Shown here: positions 6,221 through 6,665 of the stretch, in pieces
How the letters are laid out: each line of letters starts with the position of its first letter
Position numbering within the stretch: position 1 is the first letter of the stretch
Assembly: GCA_013698495.1 (NCBI GenBank)
Contig: JACCUV010000248.1
Coordinates: forward strand, 1-6,665
DNA length: 6,665 nt
Direction: 5' to 3'
Origin: Chloroflexia bacterium
GTDB taxonomy: Bacteria > Chloroflexota > Chloroflexia > Thermomicrobiales > UBA6265
Position numbers and translations under genes: made by a program
The notes under the pieces: generated by a model
Seen by the model: the letters and a program-made list of their open reading frames with translations, nothing else
Told to the model about the DNA's origin: nothing
The model's database searches: none

Positions 6221-6665
6221 GTGACACACGCTGTATCCAATCGACCATTGGTTCACCTCCGGGCCGTCGAATTCGAGCAGGTTTCGCGCGCACTGCATCC
6301 AGCGCTTCTGGGTCAGGTGCTGAAACTTGACGGTTATGTCGACCATGGCGCCGATCCCGTCCTCCGGCGGGAACTGCCGCTTGTCGGGACGCCGGTTATC
6401 TTCACCTTCGGATCGCCGTTTCGAGTGAGCAACGCCGTCAAACCCGATGTGCCAAGTCTCACGCTCCCACACTTCGTGGCCGGTCTCCATGAATCCTGGA
6501 CCACCACTCAGTCCACCGGCGCATCCTGGTTAATGCAGCTCGATCTGACGCCGATAGGCGCGATGAGCGTCTTCGGCATGCCGTTACAGGCCCTGAGTAA
6601 CCGAATCGTGTCGATCGAGGATGTGCTGGGCCGCGATGGTCGCCAGTTGATCTCCAACCTTGAGC
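6221..6665 (+). CDS. AraC-family transcriptional regulator, N-terminal part (cut by window end)
   Basis: The first 148 codons are present; the C-terminal part, where the helix-turn-helix should be, is outside the window. The visible part matches the N-terminal sensor-like region (DUF6597 type) of a broad AraC group: a start like YHPAPxL (here ALHPALL, 25-31), RRELPLVGTPVIFTFG (49-64), FVAGLHES (85-92), a Q-x-D-L-T-P-x-G-A segment (106-114), and GMPLQALSNRIVSIEDVLG (119-137). Its role would be DNA binding at a nearby promoter in response to a ligand or other signal. It follows the SDR gene by 18 bases on the same strand, so it is probably co-transcribed. It is also in the same reading frame, separated only by one TAA and six codons. 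The divergent inverted repeat at 5321-5337 is a possible target, without direct evidence. The family call rests on pattern recall and lacks the diagnostic DNA-binding domain. Confidence 0.75.
   Translation, partial: MTHAVSNRPLVHLRAVEFEQVSRALHPALLGQVLKLDGYVDHGADPVLRRELPLVGTPVIFTFGSPFRVSNAVKPDVPSLTLPHFVAGLHESWTTTQSTGASWLMQLDLTPIGAMSVFGMPLQALSNRIVSIEDVLGRDGRQLISNLE

Noticed and set aside
6215..6490. Minus-strand frame of 91 codons opposite the AraC-type gene
   Set aside because: The plus-strand frame has a ribosome binding site and AraC-family motifs; this one has neither.

Overview
The window is a GC-rich stretch of ordinary bacterial chromosome with four genes in two divergent pairs. No RNA gene, insertion sequence, CRISPR array or phage gene is visible. 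The best organism guess is Chloroflexota, perhaps near Thermomicrobia. The reason is the large membrane protein on the left, which combines a GT39-like N-terminal half with a Chlor_Arch_YYY (DUF2298) domain, a combination known mainly from Chloroflexota and some archaea. This assignment is by inference, since no marker gene is present.

Left side (minus strand, 1-5276). A 360-codon YeiH/UPF0324 membrane protein comes first in transcription order (5276 to 4194). After a 132-base gap comes one uninterrupted frame running from an ATG at 4061 off the left edge. It encodes at least 1353 residues and fills 61% of the window. It is easy to miss, because it has no stop inside the window and because another minus-strand frame stays open by chance for 1650 bases inside it. 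I translated it codon by codon and found no stop. Its first ~620 residues look like a polyprenyl-phosphate-sugar-dependent glycosyltransferase of the GT-C/GT39 type (HPDE in the first outer loop, many membrane spans, then a soluble region). From about residue 676 it continues as a YYY domain. The three family motifs I looked for there, including the YYYxG signature, are changed.

Middle (5277-5374). This divergent intergenic region holds a perfect 7-bp inverted repeat with a 3-base spacer, GGCTGGT-TTG-ACCAGCC. It lies where the -35 regions of both flanking transcripts could be and is the best operator candidate in the window.

Right side (plus strand, 5375-6665). An NAD-dependent extended SDR of the uronate dehydrogenase / haloarchaeal glucose-6-phosphate dehydrogenase (Azf) type is followed 18 bases later, in the same frame, by the N-terminal part of an AraC-family regulator. 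The pair looks like a small sugar- or uronate-oxidation operon with its own regulator. I see no functional link between it and the left-hand genes.

No clearly new multi-gene system is visible. The items most worth a second look are the degenerate YYY domain, the substrate of the SDR, and the shared inverted repeat.
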